Shown: piece after piece, positions 1 to 8,438 of the stretch
How positions within the stretch are numbered: position 1 is the stretch's first letter
Layout: the number at the start of each line of letters is the position of its first letter
NCBI RefSeq assembly: GCF_027497195.1
Contig: NZ_CP114905.1
Span: 1,550,001 to 1,614,000, forward strand
DNA from: Streptomyces sp. WMMC500
Lineage (GTDB): Bacteria > Actinomycetota > Actinomycetes > Streptomycetales > Streptomycetaceae
Length of the DNA: 64,000 nucleotides
Reading direction: 5' to 3'
The notes under the pieces: generated by a model
Database searches by the model: none
What the model was told of the DNA's origin: nothing
The model's input: only the letters and a program-made list of their open reading frames with translations
Made by a program: the position numbers and the translations under genes

Positions 1-23
1 CGGGCCCGTACGGCGGCGGGCTC

Positions 24-518
24 TCAGCCCTCCCGCCGCTCCAGCGCCAGCAACTGCTTCTTGCGGTCGATCCCGCCCCCGTACCCGGTGAGGCTGCCGT
101 CGGCGCCGACGACGCGGTGGCAGGGGACGATGATCCCGACCGGGTTGCGCCCGTTGGCCATGCCGACCGCGCGGGAGGCGGCGGGGTTGCCGACGCGCTC
201 GGCGAGTTCGCCGTAGGAGATCGTCTGCCCGTACGGGATCTGCCGCAGTTGTTCCCACACCCGCTGCTGGAACGGCGTGCCGGCCAGCCGCAGCGGCAGG
301 TCGAAGTCGGTGCGTTCGCCCGCGAAGTACGCCGTGAGCTGCACGTTCGCCGCGGCGAACGGCGCATCCGCGGGGTCGGCGGGGGTGCCGAAGGTCTCTT
401 CTGCGGGCCGGTGGCGCTGGTCTGTCATGTAGAGCCCGGCGAGGTCGTCGTCCTCGGCGACGAGGGTGAGCGGTCCTACGGGGCTGTCGACGGTGGTGTG
501 GGTTCGCATGTCCTTCAC
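24..518 (-). CDS. ogt: Methylated-DNA--[protein]-cysteine S-methyltransferase
   Basis: Suicide DNA-repair protein that moves the alkyl group from O6-alkylguanine to its own cysteine. The 164-aa product carries the acceptor motif PCHRVV (about residue 132) followed by the SLTGYGGG segment, and an upstream helix-turn-helix-like stretch ending in NPAASRAVGMANGRNP that in this family holds the arginine finger and recognition helix. Length is typical. The start is GTG at 518, overlapping the stop of the upstream Ada/AlkA gene by 4 bases (GTGA), so the two are probably translationally coupled; an in-frame ATG lies three codons inside. Family assignment is secure. Alkylation-responsive control by the upstream Ada domain is an inference from family behaviour. 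Confidence 0.95.
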   Translation of the reverse strand: MKDMRTHTTVDSPVGPLTLVAEDDDLAGLYMTDQRHRPAEETFGTPADPADAPFAAANVQLTAYFAGERTDFDLPLRLAGTPFQQRVWEQLRQIPYGQTISYGELAERVGNPAASRAVGMANGRNPVGIIVPCHRVVGADGSLTGYGGGIDRKKQLLALERREG

Positions 519-2032
519 TCCGTGGGCATCAGGTTGATCGGGTGGTCACCGGCGGGCGGAGCCGCCCAGAGGTACTGCACGGCGTACGCCCGCCAGGGCC
601 GCCAGGCGGCCGAGTGGCGGACGAGGGCCGCGGGGCTGCCCGGCAGGCCGAGGCCGGCGGCGGCCTTGCGGACGCCGAGGTCGGTGGCCGGGAAGGCGTC
701 GGGGTCGCCGAGGGCGCGCATGGCGACGACCTCGACGGTCCACGGGCCGATGCCGGGCAGTTCGGCGAGCTGCCGGCGGGCCTGTTCCCAGTCGCTGCCG
801 CCGCCGAGGTCGAGGTCGCCGGCGGCGAGGGCGGCGACGAGCGCGGTGAGGGTGGTGCGCCGGGTCTGCGGCATGGCCAGGGCGGCGGGGTCGAGCCCGG
901 CGAGGGCGCCGGGTTCGGGGAAGAGGTGGGTGAGGCCGCCTTCCGCGTCCTCGATCCCGGTCCCGTACGCGGTGACCAGCCGTCCCGCGTGCGTGCGGGC
1001 GGCGGCCGTGGAGACCTGCTGGCCGAGCACGGCCCGTACGGCGAACTCGGCGCCGTCCGTGGTACGCGGCACCCGCCGTCCCGGCGCCTTGCGGATCAGC
1101 TCGGCGAGCTGGGGGTCGCGGGCGAGCTGCTCGTCGACGGCGACGGGGTCGGCGTCGAGGTCGAGCAGCCGGCGGCAGCGGCTGATGGCGATGGCCAGGT
1201 CACGCTGGTCGGTGAGGGCGAGCCGGGCGGAGATGTGGGCCTGCGGACCCGGCTTCGGCGTGAGCGAGGCGATGCCGTGCCCGTACGGGAGCCGCAGCGT
1301 GCGCCGGTACGCACCGCCGCGCCACTCCTCGACGCCGGGCACGGCGGTGGCGACGAGGTGGCCGAAGAGGTTGTCGGGTGTCAGCGGCTGCCGGAAGGGC
1401 AGCCGGAGGCTGATCACGCCGGGGGCGGTGGTGCCGCCGCCGGCGCGGCTGCGGGCGGCGCGGCGGCGCAGCTCGGTGGGGGCGAGGGCGAAGACCTCCT
1501 GGACGGTGTCGTTGAAGGTGCGGATGGAGGAGAAGCCGGCCGCAAAGGCGACGTCGGCCATGGGCAGCGGCGAGGTCTCGATGAGGACGCGCGCGGTCTG
1601 CGCGCGCTGGGCGCGGGCGAGCGCGAGCGGCCCGGCGCCGAGCTCGGCCCGGAGCTGCCGTTCGATCTGGCGGGTGCTGTAGCCGAGCCGGGCGGCGAGG
1701 CCCGCGACGCCGTCGCGGTCGACGACGCCGTCGGCGATGAGCCGCATGGCGCGGGCGGTCAGATCGGCCCGGTGGTTCCACTCCGGGGAGCCGGGGCTGG
1801 TGTCGGGGCGGCACCGCTTGCAGGCGCGGAAGCCGGCTTGCTGGGCGGCGGCGGCGCTGGGGTAGAACCGCATGTTCTGCGGCTTGGGCGGGACGACGGG
1901 GCAACTGGGCCGGCAGTAGATGCCGGTGGTCAGCACCCCGGTGAAGAACCAGCCGTCGAAGCGGGCGTCCTTGGACTGGACGGCCCGTACGCAGCGCTCC
2001 GTGTCGGTGAACATGACTCCAGAGTGGGGCAC
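515..2032 (-). CDS. Ada/AraC regulator fused to AlkA DNA-3-methyladenine glycosylase
   Basis: A 505-aa fusion of an Ada sensor, an AraC HTH and an AlkA-type base-excision glycosylase. The N-terminal zinc domain has the four cysteines in YCRPSC and FRACKRC; the first Cys would accept a methyl group from phosphotriesters. An AraC helix-turn-helix follows (about residues 85-175, AFAAGFSSIRTFNDTVQEVF). The glycosylase part begins near residue 200 with an AlkA N-terminal domain and has the HhH motif LPGIGPWTVEVVAMRALG, then the catalytic-Asp region FPATDLGVRK. The domain order equals that known for actinobacterial AdaA-AlkA proteins. An internal ATG at 2014 is an alternative start. First gene of a two-gene adaptive-response operon with ogt. 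Confidence 0.93.
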   Translation of the reverse strand: MPHSGVMFTDTERCVRAVQSKDARFDGWFFTGVLTTGIYCRPSCPVVPPKPQNMRFYPSAAAAQQAGFRACKRCRPDTSPGSPEWNHRADLTARAMRLIADGVVDRDGVAGLAARLGYSTRQIERQLRAELGAGPLALARAQRAQTARVLIETSPLPMADVAFAAGFSSIRTFNDTVQEVFALAPTELRRRAARSRAGGGTTAPGVISLRLPFRQPLTPDNLFGHLVATAVPGVEEWRGGAYRRTLRLPYGHGIASLTPKPGPQAHISARLALTDQRDLAIAISRCRRLLDLDADPVAVDEQLARDPQLAELIRKAPGRRVPRTTDGAEFAVRAVLGQQVSTAAARTHAGRLVTAYGTGIEDAEGGLTHLFPEPGALAGLDPAALAMPQTRRTTLTALVAALAAGDLDLGGGSDWEQARRQLAELPGIGPWTVEVVAMRALGDPDAFPATDLGVRKAAAGLGLPGSPAALVRHSAAWRPWRAYAVQYLWAAPPAGDHPINLMPTE

Positions 2033-2112
2033 CGCGAGCGCGCATGCTAGCGAGAATCCGACATGACCCTACGGCTGCGCTGCGGCCTTGCGGCTTGCCG
2101 GTCGCAGGACCC

Positions 2113-2381
2113 GCGGGACCGGACCCCCGTCAGCGGGACCGCGTCAGCAAGGTCTCACCGCCGGGGGCAGGAACCACGCGGACAACCCTCGCGACCGGCA
2201 TCCCGTCAGCGGGACCGCGTCAGCACAACCCCACCCGTGCACCACGCACGGACCGGCCAGACCCGCACGACGAGCCACGCGGTCCGCTCGTCCTCGATCT
2301 CACGAAAGGTCCCACCGCCGGGGGCAGGAGCTAGGCGGACAACCCCCGCGACCGGTGTCCCGTCAGCGGGATCGCGTCAAC
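2113..2381. repeat. Degenerate direct repeats (about 74 bp) in intergenic region
   Basis: The 330-base gap between the ada/alkA start and the next gene has no convincing gene but holds a repeat. Two 74-base copies lie at 2151-2224 and 2308-2381, with about nine mismatches by eye (roughly 88% identity). A partial third copy (3' half only) is at 2113-2148. Each ends in the self-complementary core CCCGTCAGCGGG followed by an ATCGCGTC or ACCGCGTC tail. The last copy runs into the 3' end of the FAD oxidoreductase gene, supplying its stop codon and last few codons. Confidence 0.75.
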
Positions 2382-3778
2382 GTGCGGAAGACCGCGCGGG
2401 CCGCGTTGTGGCCGCCCATCCCGTGCACGCCGGGCCCGGGGTACGTGGACGAGGAGCACAGGAAGACGCGGGGGTGGACCGTGGCCCACGGTACCCGGGC
2501 CAGGCGGGGCCGCATCAGGGTCTGCATGCCGGAGAACGCGCCCGCGGCGATGTCGCCGCCGACGTAGTTGGCGTTGCGCGCGGCCAGTTGGGGCGGTCCC
2601 GCGGTGGCGCGGGCCAGCACCAGGTCACGGAAGCCGGGCGCGAAGCGCTCCAGTTGCCGTTCGATGACGTCGGTGGCGTCGCCGTCCCAGCCGTTGGGGA
2701 CGTGCCCGTAGACCCAGAAGGTGTGTTTGCCCTCGGGTGCGCGGGTGCGGTCGACGATGGTGGGCTGGCAGGTGATGAGGAACGGCACGGAGGGGTCGAC
2801 GCCGTGCACGGCGGCGTCGAGGGCCGCGCCGATCTCGCCCTCGGTGGGTCCGATGTGCACGGTCGTGGCGCGCCGCGCCTCCTCGGAGGTCCACGGCATC
2901 GGCCCGTCCAGGGCGTAGTCGATCTTGAACACGGACGGCCCGTAACGGAAGCCGTCGTACGCGCCGCCCAGCCCGGCGATGCGCGCCAGCGCGGTCGGCG
3001 AGGTGTCGAAGACGTACGCGCGCGCCGGCGGCAGCTCGTCCAGCCGCTTGACCTCGATCCCGGTGTGGATCTCGCCGCCCAGCTCGCGCAGGTACGCCGC
3101 GAGGGCGTCGGAGATGGCCTGCGAGCCGCCGCGGGCCACCGGCCAGCCGACCGCGTGTCCGGCGAGCGCGAACGTGAGCGCCATGGCGGCGGTGATCGGC
3201 GTGTGCAGCGGGGCGATGGCGTGCGCGGCGAGGCCCGCGATCATGCCGCGGGCGTGCTCGCCGTGGAAGCGGCGGTTCAGCAGCGACGCGGGCATGGCGA
3301 GCTGGCCGAGCCGCAGCAGGGTGACGGGGTCGCGGGGCACCGAGCGCAGCGAGGCGGTGAAGAAGTCCCACGACAGCGTCTCCCACTTGCCGAGGAACGG
3401 CTCGACCAGCCGGCGGTAGACGCCCGCGTCGCGGGTGCCGAGCGACGTCGCCGTCTCGCCCACGGAGCGGGAGAGGACCGCCGCGGAGCCGTCGGGGAAC
3501 GGATGCGCCATGGCCAGTTCGCCGTGCACCCACGTCAGGCCGTGCTCGGCCAGCGGGAGTTCGCCGAAGACCGGGGAGCCGATGCCGAAGGGGTGGGCGG
3601 CGGAGCAGGGGTCGTGCCGGAAGCCCGGCAGGGTCAGCTCGGCGGTGCTCGCCCCGCCGCCGATGGTGTCGCGGGCCTCGAAGACCTCGACCGTGAAGCC
3701 GCGTCGGGCGAGTTCGACGGCGGCGGTCAGCCCGTTGGGCCCCGCGCCTACGACCACCACGTCGACCAGCGTCGTCAT
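2363..3778 (-). CDS. NAD(P)/FAD-dependent oxidoreductase, phytoene-desaturase-like
   Basis: A 471-aa flavoprotein. It opens with the Rossmann signature [21 protein letters not shown] followed by the acidic FAD-ribose residue in [13 protein letters not shown]. It ends with the second FAD contact [18 protein letters not shown], as in carotenoid desaturase/amine oxidase-like enzymes. The substrate cannot be read from the sequence. A TTG at 3814 overlaps the upstream gene's stop. I prefer the ATG at 3778 because GGGAG stands a suitable distance before it and the dinucleotide motif starts six residues in. The last codons and the TGA lie within an intergenic repeat copy. It is encoded directly downstream of an inositol-monophosphatase-like gene, probably the same transcript. 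Confidence 0.85.
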   Translation of the reverse strand: MTTLVDVVVVGAGPNGLTAAVELARRGFTVEVFEARDTIGGGASTAELTLPGFRHDPCSAAHPFGIGSPVFGELPLAEHGLTWVHGELAMAHPFPDGSAAVLSRSVGETATSLGTRDAGVYRRLVEPFLGKWETLSWDFFTASLRSVPRDPVTLLRLGQLAMPASLLNRRFHGEHARGMIAGLAAHAIAPLHTPITAAMALTFALAGHAVGWPVARGGSQAISDALAAYLRELGGEIHTGIEVKRLDELPPARAYVFDTSPTALARIAGLGGAYDGFRYGPSVFKIDYALDGPMPWTSEEARRATTVHIGPTEGEIGAALDAAVHGVDPSVPFLITCQPTIVDRTRAPEGKHTFWVYGHVPNGWDGDATDVIERQLERFAPGFRDLVLARATAGPPQLAARNANYVGGDIAAGAFSGMQTLMRPRLARVPWATVHPRVFLCSSSTYPGPGVHGMGGHNAARAVFRTLTRSR

Positions 3779-3810
3779 CCGTCTCGCCACTCCCGTCGTC
3801 GCTGACTGGG

Positions 3811-4671
3811 TCAAGGGGCCGCCCCGGGTACGCCTCGGCCTGGTCCGGCCAGCAGGGCAAGGATATGACGCGCCGTCTCCGCGTCCCGCGCCGCGGTGAA
3901 GGGAAGGGCGTTGCCGCCGGCCACGCGGAACGGCTCTCCCGCGACCGTGCCGCTGGTGCCGCCCGCCTCGGCGACGAGCAGCAGGCCCGCGGCGTGGTCC
4001 CAGGGCTTCTCCCAGGAGAACGCCACTGCGTCGATCTCCCCGCGGGCCACCGACAGGTAGTCGTGGCCGGCGGAGCCGCAGGCCCTGGCCCGTACCCCGG
4101 GAACGTCGAGACGGGCCAGGGCGCGCTTCTCGGCGTCGGTGGTGAAGTCGTGGTGGGAGACGGCGACCAGCAGCTCGTGCCCGGGATCGGGCACGCCGGT
4201 GTGCAGCTCCTCGCCGCCGACGACGCGCGCGCCGGATCCGCGGCGCGCGACGGCCATGACGTCCTTGGCGGGCAGGTACGTCCAGGAGGCCAGCACCTCA
4301 CCGCGGTGCGCGAGGGCGACGAGCATGCAGAAACCCGGCTCGCCGTAGACGAACTGCCGGGTGCCGTCGACGGGGTCCACGATCCACACGGGCGCCTCGC
4401 CGCGCAGGGCGGCGAGCCGGCCGGGGTCGGCGTGCGCGCCCTCCTCGCCGACGAGCACGGAGCCGGGCAGCAGCGCGGTCAGGTTGCGCTCCAGGTGCAG
4501 CTCGGCCTGCCGGTCGGCGACGGTGACCAGGTCGTGCGGGCCGTCCTTCTGCGCGATCTCGTCCGCGCCGAGCTGCCGGAACCGGGGCATGACCTCCTCG
4601 GCCGCCGCCTTGCGCACGGCGTCCTCGACCCGGTCGAGGGCGTCGGCGGAGGCCAGGAAATCGTCGATCAT
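3811..4671 (-). CDS. Inositol monophosphatase family protein
   Basis: A 286-aa Mg2+-dependent phosphatase of the IMPase/CysQ/HisN superfamily. Metal-binding motifs are in order: GEEGAHAD near residue 76, [15 protein letters not shown] near 95-109 and [15 protein letters not shown] near 222-236. Substrate could be inositol phosphate, PAP or histidinol phosphate; the sequence does not decide. The 3' end is 32 bases from the preferred start of the FAD oxidoreductase gene, so the pair probably forms an operon. The start is ATG at 4671. Confidence 0.9.
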   Translation of the reverse strand: MIDDFLASADALDRVEDAVRKAAAEEVMPRFRQLGADEIAQKDGPHDLVTVADRQAELHLERNLTALLPGSVLVGEEGAHADPGRLAALRGEAPVWIVDPVDGTRQFVYGEPGFCMLVALAHRGEVLASWTYLPAKDVMAVARRGSGARVVGGEELHTGVPDPGHELLVAVSHHDFTTDAEKRALARLDVPGVRARACGSAGHDYLSVARGEIDAVAFSWEKPWDHAAGLLLVAEAGGTSGTVAGEPFRVAGGNALPFTAARDAETARHILALLAGPGRGVPGAAP

Positions 4672-4767
4672 ATGTCCATCGAACCACGAGCCCGCCTCCG
4701 GCGGCGGGGCGGAGCGCTCGGCCGCCTCGGCGCGGTACCCGCGGCACCCGCCTCAGGATGGATAACT

Positions 4768-4781
4768 GAACGTAGCTGTTC
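4768..4781. promoter_or_regulatory. Imperfect inverted repeat upstream of XRE regulator
   Basis: GAAC-GTAGCT-GTTC lies about 70 bases before the GTG start of the XRE regulator. It is the only dyad in the divergent promoter region between this gene and the IMPase gene. It could be an autoregulatory site; only the 4-base arms are seen, so this is weak. Confidence 0.3.
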
Positions 4782-4849
4782 GAGTACATGACGTGTTTAC
4801 ATCGGATAGTCTCGGCACGTCCGCACCAAGGGACCCAGGGGGTAGCACC

Positions 4850-5698
4850 GTGCCGCAACCGCCACGCGAACTGACGCCGTTTCGCTCGAACAGGGACTTC
4901 TACGGAGCCGAGCTGCGACGCCTCCGTACCGAGACCCGCTTATCCCTCGAAGAGCTGTCCGGGCAGGTTCCGGCCAGCCGCGCCCACCTCTCCCGGGTCG
5001 AGACCGCCCAGGTGCTGCCGCCGCCCGGACTCTCGGCGTCGCTGGACCAGTTCTTCGACACCGGGGGCCACTTCGCCCGGCTGGACGAACTGGTGCGCCA
5101 GTCGCTGGAGATCCACCCCGCACAGTTCCGGCGGCGGATGGAGCTGGAGCGCAGGGCGCGCCTCATCCGGCAGTACGCGGGGATGATCGTGCCTGGCCTG
5201 CTGCAGACCGCCGCCTACGCCCGGGCGATCTTCCGCGCCTACAGCCCGGACGCCGCGCCGGAGGAGATCGAGGACAAGGTGGCGGCGCGGCTGAGCCGCC
5301 AGGCGCTGCTGCACGCCGATACCCCGCCCGACTACGCGTGCGTCATCGACGAGGCGGTGCTGGTGCGCCCGGTCGGTGGACCCGCCGTGATGCGCGAGCA
5401 ACTGGCCCGTCTCGCGGACGCCGTGGACACTCCGTCGACCACGGTCCAACTGCTCCCGGGCGCACACGGGGAGCACGCCCTGATGGGCGGCGGGCTCACG
5501 CTGCTGACCCTCGACACCGGCCTTCTGGTCGCGTACGAGGAAGGCATCGAAATCGGGACACTGTTCGAAGGCCCGGCGGGCGTCACCGCCCGCCAGCGGG
5601 CATACGATCTGGTGAGATCTTACGCGCTGTCTCCCAGTCAGACAGCGGCGTTCATGCGATCGGCGATGGAGGAACTGCCGAATGACCACCACTCCTGA
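4850..5698 (+). CDS. XRE-family regulator with DUF5753 (WhiJ-like)
   Basis: A 282-aa DNA-binding protein. The N-terminal helix-turn-helix is LRRLRTETRLSLEELSG followed by SRAHLSRVETAQ (residues about 20-60). The C-terminal half matches the DUF5753 ligand/partner domain (MIVPGLLQTAAYARAI, then QLLPGAHGEHALMGGG). A GTG at 4793 is also open, but the GTG at 4850 has AGGGGG eight bases upstream and is preferred. Codon 31 (4940-4942) is TTA, the rare leucine codon read by the bldA tRNA in Streptomyces. The downstream DUF397 gene overlaps its 3' end by 17 bases. The arrangement is that of the WhiJ/DUF397 pairs that influence development in Streptomyces; a specific role is not shown. Confidence 0.9.
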   Translation: MPQPPRELTPFRSNRDFYGAELRRLRTETRLSLEELSGQVPASRAHLSRVETAQVLPPPGLSASLDQFFDTGGHFARLDELVRQSLEIHPAQFRRRMELERRARLIRQYAGMIVPGLLQTAAYARAIFRAYSPDAAPEEIEDKVAARLSRQALLHADTPPDYACVIDEAVLVRPVGGPAVMREQLARLADAVDTPSTTVQLLPGAHGEHALMGGGLTLLTLDTGLLVAYEEGIEIGTLFEGPAGVTARQRAYDLVRSYALSPSQTAAFMRSAMEELPNDHHS

Positions 5699-5906
5699 CC
5701 TCTCCCACGCGGAGTGGGTCAAGTCCAGCTACAGCAACGGTGCCGGGGGCGACTGCGTCGAGTGGGCACCGGCCACCGCGGCCGCCACCGGCGCCGTCCC
5801 CGTCCGCGACAGCAAGGACCCGCAGGGGCCCGCGCTCGTCTTCCCGGCGGACGCCTGGACTTCGTTCGTGAACGCGGTCAGGTCCGGCGAACTCCGGCCC
5901 GCCTGA
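5682..5906 (+). CDS. DUF397 domain-containing small protein
   Basis: A 74-aa acidic protein almost entirely made of the DUF397 domain: W-VKSSYSNGAGGDCVEWAP, then VPVRDSKDPQGPALVFPADAW and a final VRSGEL. Such proteins are partners of XRE/DUF5753 regulators, and the gene starts 17 bases inside the upstream regulator, indicating coupled expression. Family knowledge suggests it antagonises or modulates the adjacent DNA-binding protein; that has not been shown here. Confidence 0.92.
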   Translation: MTTTPDLSHAEWVKSSYSNGAGGDCVEWAPATAAATGAVPVRDSKDPQGPALVFPADAWTSFVNAVRSGELRPA

Positions 5907-6064
5907 CGGGACCCGCCTGACGAGGGGCGACACCCAGCGCGGTGGCGTCGTCTCCGCCGCGGGAGGCGCCGTCGCCGCGTCCGGGACCCGCGCACGCACC
6001 GGCTGCGGGCGGCACCGGGGAGAACTCGCCGGCCCGGACCGGGTCACCGGCTACCCTGTGCCCC

Positions 6065-6823
6065 ATGGCCACGGCAGCGGAGGGTGACGGGCGGCGTCCG
6101 CTGGTGGCGATCCTCAGCGGGGCCGGGATCTCCACCGATTCCGGGATCCCCGACTACCGCGGTCCGAACGGGCTGTGGAGGCGGGACCCCGACGCCGAGA
6201 AGCTCGTGACGTACGAGTACTACATGGGTGATCCGGAAATCCGGCGGCGCTCATGGCAGATGCGGCGTAAGAATCGCACGCTCATGGCCCGGCCGAACGC
6301 CGCGCACCTGGCCATCGCCGACCTGGAGCGCGCCGGCACCCCCGTGCGTGTCATCACGCAGAACGTGGACGGACTGCACCAGCTCGCCGGGGTGCCGGAG
6401 CGCAAAGTGCTGGAGCTGCACGGCTCCGCCCGCAGCGTCGAGTGCACGAACTGCCGTGCCCGCGGCCCCATGGCGGACGCCCTTGCCCGCGTCGAGGCCG
6501 GCGAGGAAGATCCGGCGTGCCTGGAGTGCGGCGGTGTCCTCAAGTCCGCCACCGTGATGTTCGGTGAGTCGCTCGACCCCGCGGTTCTCGGAGAGGCCCT
6601 CGCCATCGCCAAGGCATCGCAGGTGTTCCTCGCCGTCGGTACCAGTCTTCAGGTCCAGCCGGCCGCCGGCCTCGCGGGAGTCGCCGCCGACCACGGCGCT
6701 CGACTCATCATGGTCAACGCCGAGCCCACGCCGTACGACCACCTCGCGGCCGAGGTCGTACGTGAGCCTATCGGCACCGCGCTCCCCAAGCTGTTGGCCA
6801 GCTTCGCCAATCCAAGCGCATAA
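6065..6823 (+). CDS. Sir2-family NAD-dependent protein deacylase
   Basis: A 252-aa sirtuin. It shows the NAD-binding GAGISTDSGIPDYRGPNGLW (from about residue 18), the catalytic region TQNVDGLHQLAG with ELHGSA, four zinc cysteines (CTNC and CLEC), and VGTSLQVQPAAG plus VNAEPTPYD at the end. It would remove acyl groups from lysines, producing nicotinamide and O-acyl-ADP-ribose. The start is ATG at 6065, just before the sirtuin fold; upstream in-frame codons look non-coding. A second, N-terminally truncated copy lies at 9993-10673, and the stop here is only five bases before an IS-type inverted repeat. The 3' half uses fewer GC-ending codons than the second copy. Confidence 0.93.
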   Translation: MATAAEGDGRRPLVAILSGAGISTDSGIPDYRGPNGLWRRDPDAEKLVTYEYYMGDPEIRRRSWQMRRKNRTLMARPNAAHLAIADLERAGTPVRVITQNVDGLHQLAGVPERKVLELHGSARSVECTNCRARGPMADALARVEAGEEDPACLECGGVLKSATVMFGESLDPAVLGEALAIAKASQVFLAVGTSLQVQPAAGLAGVAADHGARLIMVNAEPTPYDHLAAEVVREPIGTALPKLLASFANPSA

Positions 6824-6828
6824 CAGCG

Positions 6829-6842
6829 GCTAACACAATGAG
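6829..6842 (+). repeat. Left terminal inverted repeat of IS-like element
   Basis: GCTAACACAATGAG, immediately before the transposase GTG start and five bases after the Sir2 stop codon. Perfectly complementary to 8622-8635. Confidence 0.75.
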
Positions 6843-7735
6843 GTGGATTGGGTCTGGTGGCCGTGTCCAGGGCGGGAGTTGAGCGTTCGGTGCGGTGTGG
6901 GGACATCGCCGTGGATCGTGTCGGATGAGCTGTGGGGTCGTGTTGAGCCGTTGCTGCCGCAGCGGGCACGGCGCTTACGGTACCCGGGTCGCAGGCCGTT
7001 GCCGGACCGGGAGGTGCTGTGCGGGATCCTGTACGTGCTGCACACCGGGATCCAGTGGGAGTACCTGCCGAAGGAGTTGGGCTTCGGCTCGGGTATGACC
7101 TGCTGGCGCCGACTGCGGGACTGGAACGAGGCGGGCGTGTGGCAACGGCTACACGAAGTGCTGCTGGCCGAGCTGAACGCGGCCTAGCGGCTGGAATGGT
7201 TTCGCTGCGTGGTCGACTCTTCGCACGTCAGGGCGTTAAAAGGGGGAGCCATACGAGCCCCTCCCCGGTCGACCGGGGCCGGGCTGGCTCCAAGAACCAC
7301 CTGATCACCGACGGGCACGGCACGCCGCTCGCAGTCATTCTCACCGGCGGCAACCGCAACGACGTCACCCAACTGCTGCCGCTACTCGATACGATCCCGC
7401 CGGTCCGCGGCCGGGTCGGTCGTCCCCGGCGCAAGCCCGACTCGCTGTTCGCCGACCGCGGCTACGACCACGACGTCTACCGCGACCAGGGCGGTGCCCG
7501 CGGCGTCGTGCCGGCCATCGCGCGCCGCGGCACCCGGCACGGCACAGGACTGGGCACCTACCGCTGGGTGGTCGAGCGGACATTCGCCTGGCTACACGGC
7601 TTCCGCCGCCTGCGTATCCGCTGGGAACGAAGGGCCGACATCCACGAGGCGTTCCTCAAGCTCGCCTGCTGCCTCATCGCCCATCGTCAGCTCGGCTCGT
7701 TGGGTGCCAGCCGTTTCAGGTCAGGCGGAAGGTGA
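6843..7735 (+). pseudogene. IS5-family transposase, disrupted by stop codon and frame change
   Basis: Reading frame one (6843-7187) gives the N-terminal part, with SPWIVSDELWGRVEPLLPQ and GIQWEYLPKELGFGSGMTCW, and stops at TAG (7185-7187). The same frame beyond the stop still encodes the conserved first-Asp segment CVVDSSHVRALKGG. The rest of the DDE domain (SPSPVDRGRAGSKNHL, then FADRGYDHDVY, WVVERTFAWLHGFRRLRIRW) is in the -1 frame, entered at TTAAAAGGGGGA (7236-7247). IS5 relatives commonly use a -1 slip at such a run, so the frame change may be natural, while the TAG looks like a true nonsense mutation. The C-terminus reads into the convergent methyltransferase gene. Confidence 0.85.
7236..7247 (+). 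other. Probable -1 frameshift site in transposase
   Basis: TTAAAAGGGGGA is where the conserved transposase sequence passes from frame one (ALKGG) to the -1 frame (GSHT then SPSPVDR). An A4G5 run in this position fits programmed slippage in IS5-type elements. Activity is not testable here, because an upstream in-frame TAG at 7185 would stop ribosomes first. Confidence 0.55.
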
Positions 7736-8438
7736 AGTAGTCGACCTGCCAGCCGTCCTTCGTCAATTCCTGTCGGGCGACGATATCCGCCTTGAATTCC
7801 TCTTCGGCAATTAGCCGCTTCAAGTAGCCCAGGTCTCCGGAGCTTCCAAAGAAGATCAACATCCGGCCTGTGTTGGTGAGGTGCTGTCTGGCGTTACGGA
7901 AGAACGTGGTCATCGCGCGGTAGTTCTCGTCCGTGATGGCGGCCTCAAGCAGGTCTCGCGGAGCGAACCAGCGGAACGGCGGGTCGAAGACAATGAGGTC
8001 GAATTTGCCGTAGACATGACTGAATACATCGCTTTGTCGTACTTCAATGCGGTCTGACACGCCGTTGCGCTCGGCGTTTTGCCTTGCTGCCTCGACGGCG
8101 ATGGGGTTGATGTCGACCGCGACGACGTCTCTGGCTGTCGCCGCGGCCAGGATCGCGTTGACACCACTTCCTGTCCCCATGTCGAGCACCCGGTCTGCTT
8201 TACGGACCTCGGCCGTGACGGCCTCGCCCAGGAGATGGGACATGCCGGTGATCGGCTGCACCTCGGGTGGCACCACCAAGATCTTGCCGAGATATTCGAA
8301 CCTCCTGCCGGAAATCGCCTCGGTCTTCGCTGCCGCGTAGGCGTTCTCATGCCACTGACGGATGTGATCTGCGTGCTCCGCGGTGATTGTGGGAGTGTAG
8401 TCGCCAGGCGTGCTGGGACTGCTGTTGACCTGAGCCAT
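7716..8438 (-). CDS. Class I SAM-dependent methyltransferase (MTS/PrmC-like fold)
   Basis: A 240-aa enzyme with motif I RVLDMGTGSGVNAILA (near residue 95), the acidic ribose contact VVAVDINPIAVEAA, and motif IV LIVFDPPFRW. A D/N-PP-Y/F motif is typical of enzymes that methylate amino nitrogens: adenine N6 in DNA or RNA, guanine N2 in rRNA, or glutamine in release factors. The stretch ILVVPPEVQPITGMSHLL resembles the substrate-side segment before motif I in MTS-domain enzymes. The gene lies inside IS inverted repeats, converges on and overlaps the transposase 3' end by 20 bases, and has visibly lower GC3 than its neighbours, so it was probably acquired horizontally. The target is unknown. Confidence 0.85.
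   Translation of the reverse strand: MAQVNSSPSTPGDYTPTITAEHADHIRQWHENAYAAAKTEAISGRRFEYLGKILVVPPEVQPITGMSHLLGEAVTAEVRKADRVLDMGTGSGVNAILAAATARDVVAVDINPIAVEAARQNAERNGVSDRIEVRQSDVFSHVYGKFDLIVFDPPFRWFAPRDLLEAAITDENYRAMTTFFRNARQHLTNTGRMLIFFGSSGDLGYLKRLIAEEEFKADIVARQELTKDGWQVDYFTFRLT

Noticed and set aside
7019..7187. Upstream part of the second transposase frame as an independent start
   Set aside because: Before the A4G5 run this frame does not match conserved transposase sequence; family-like sequence there is in the first frame.
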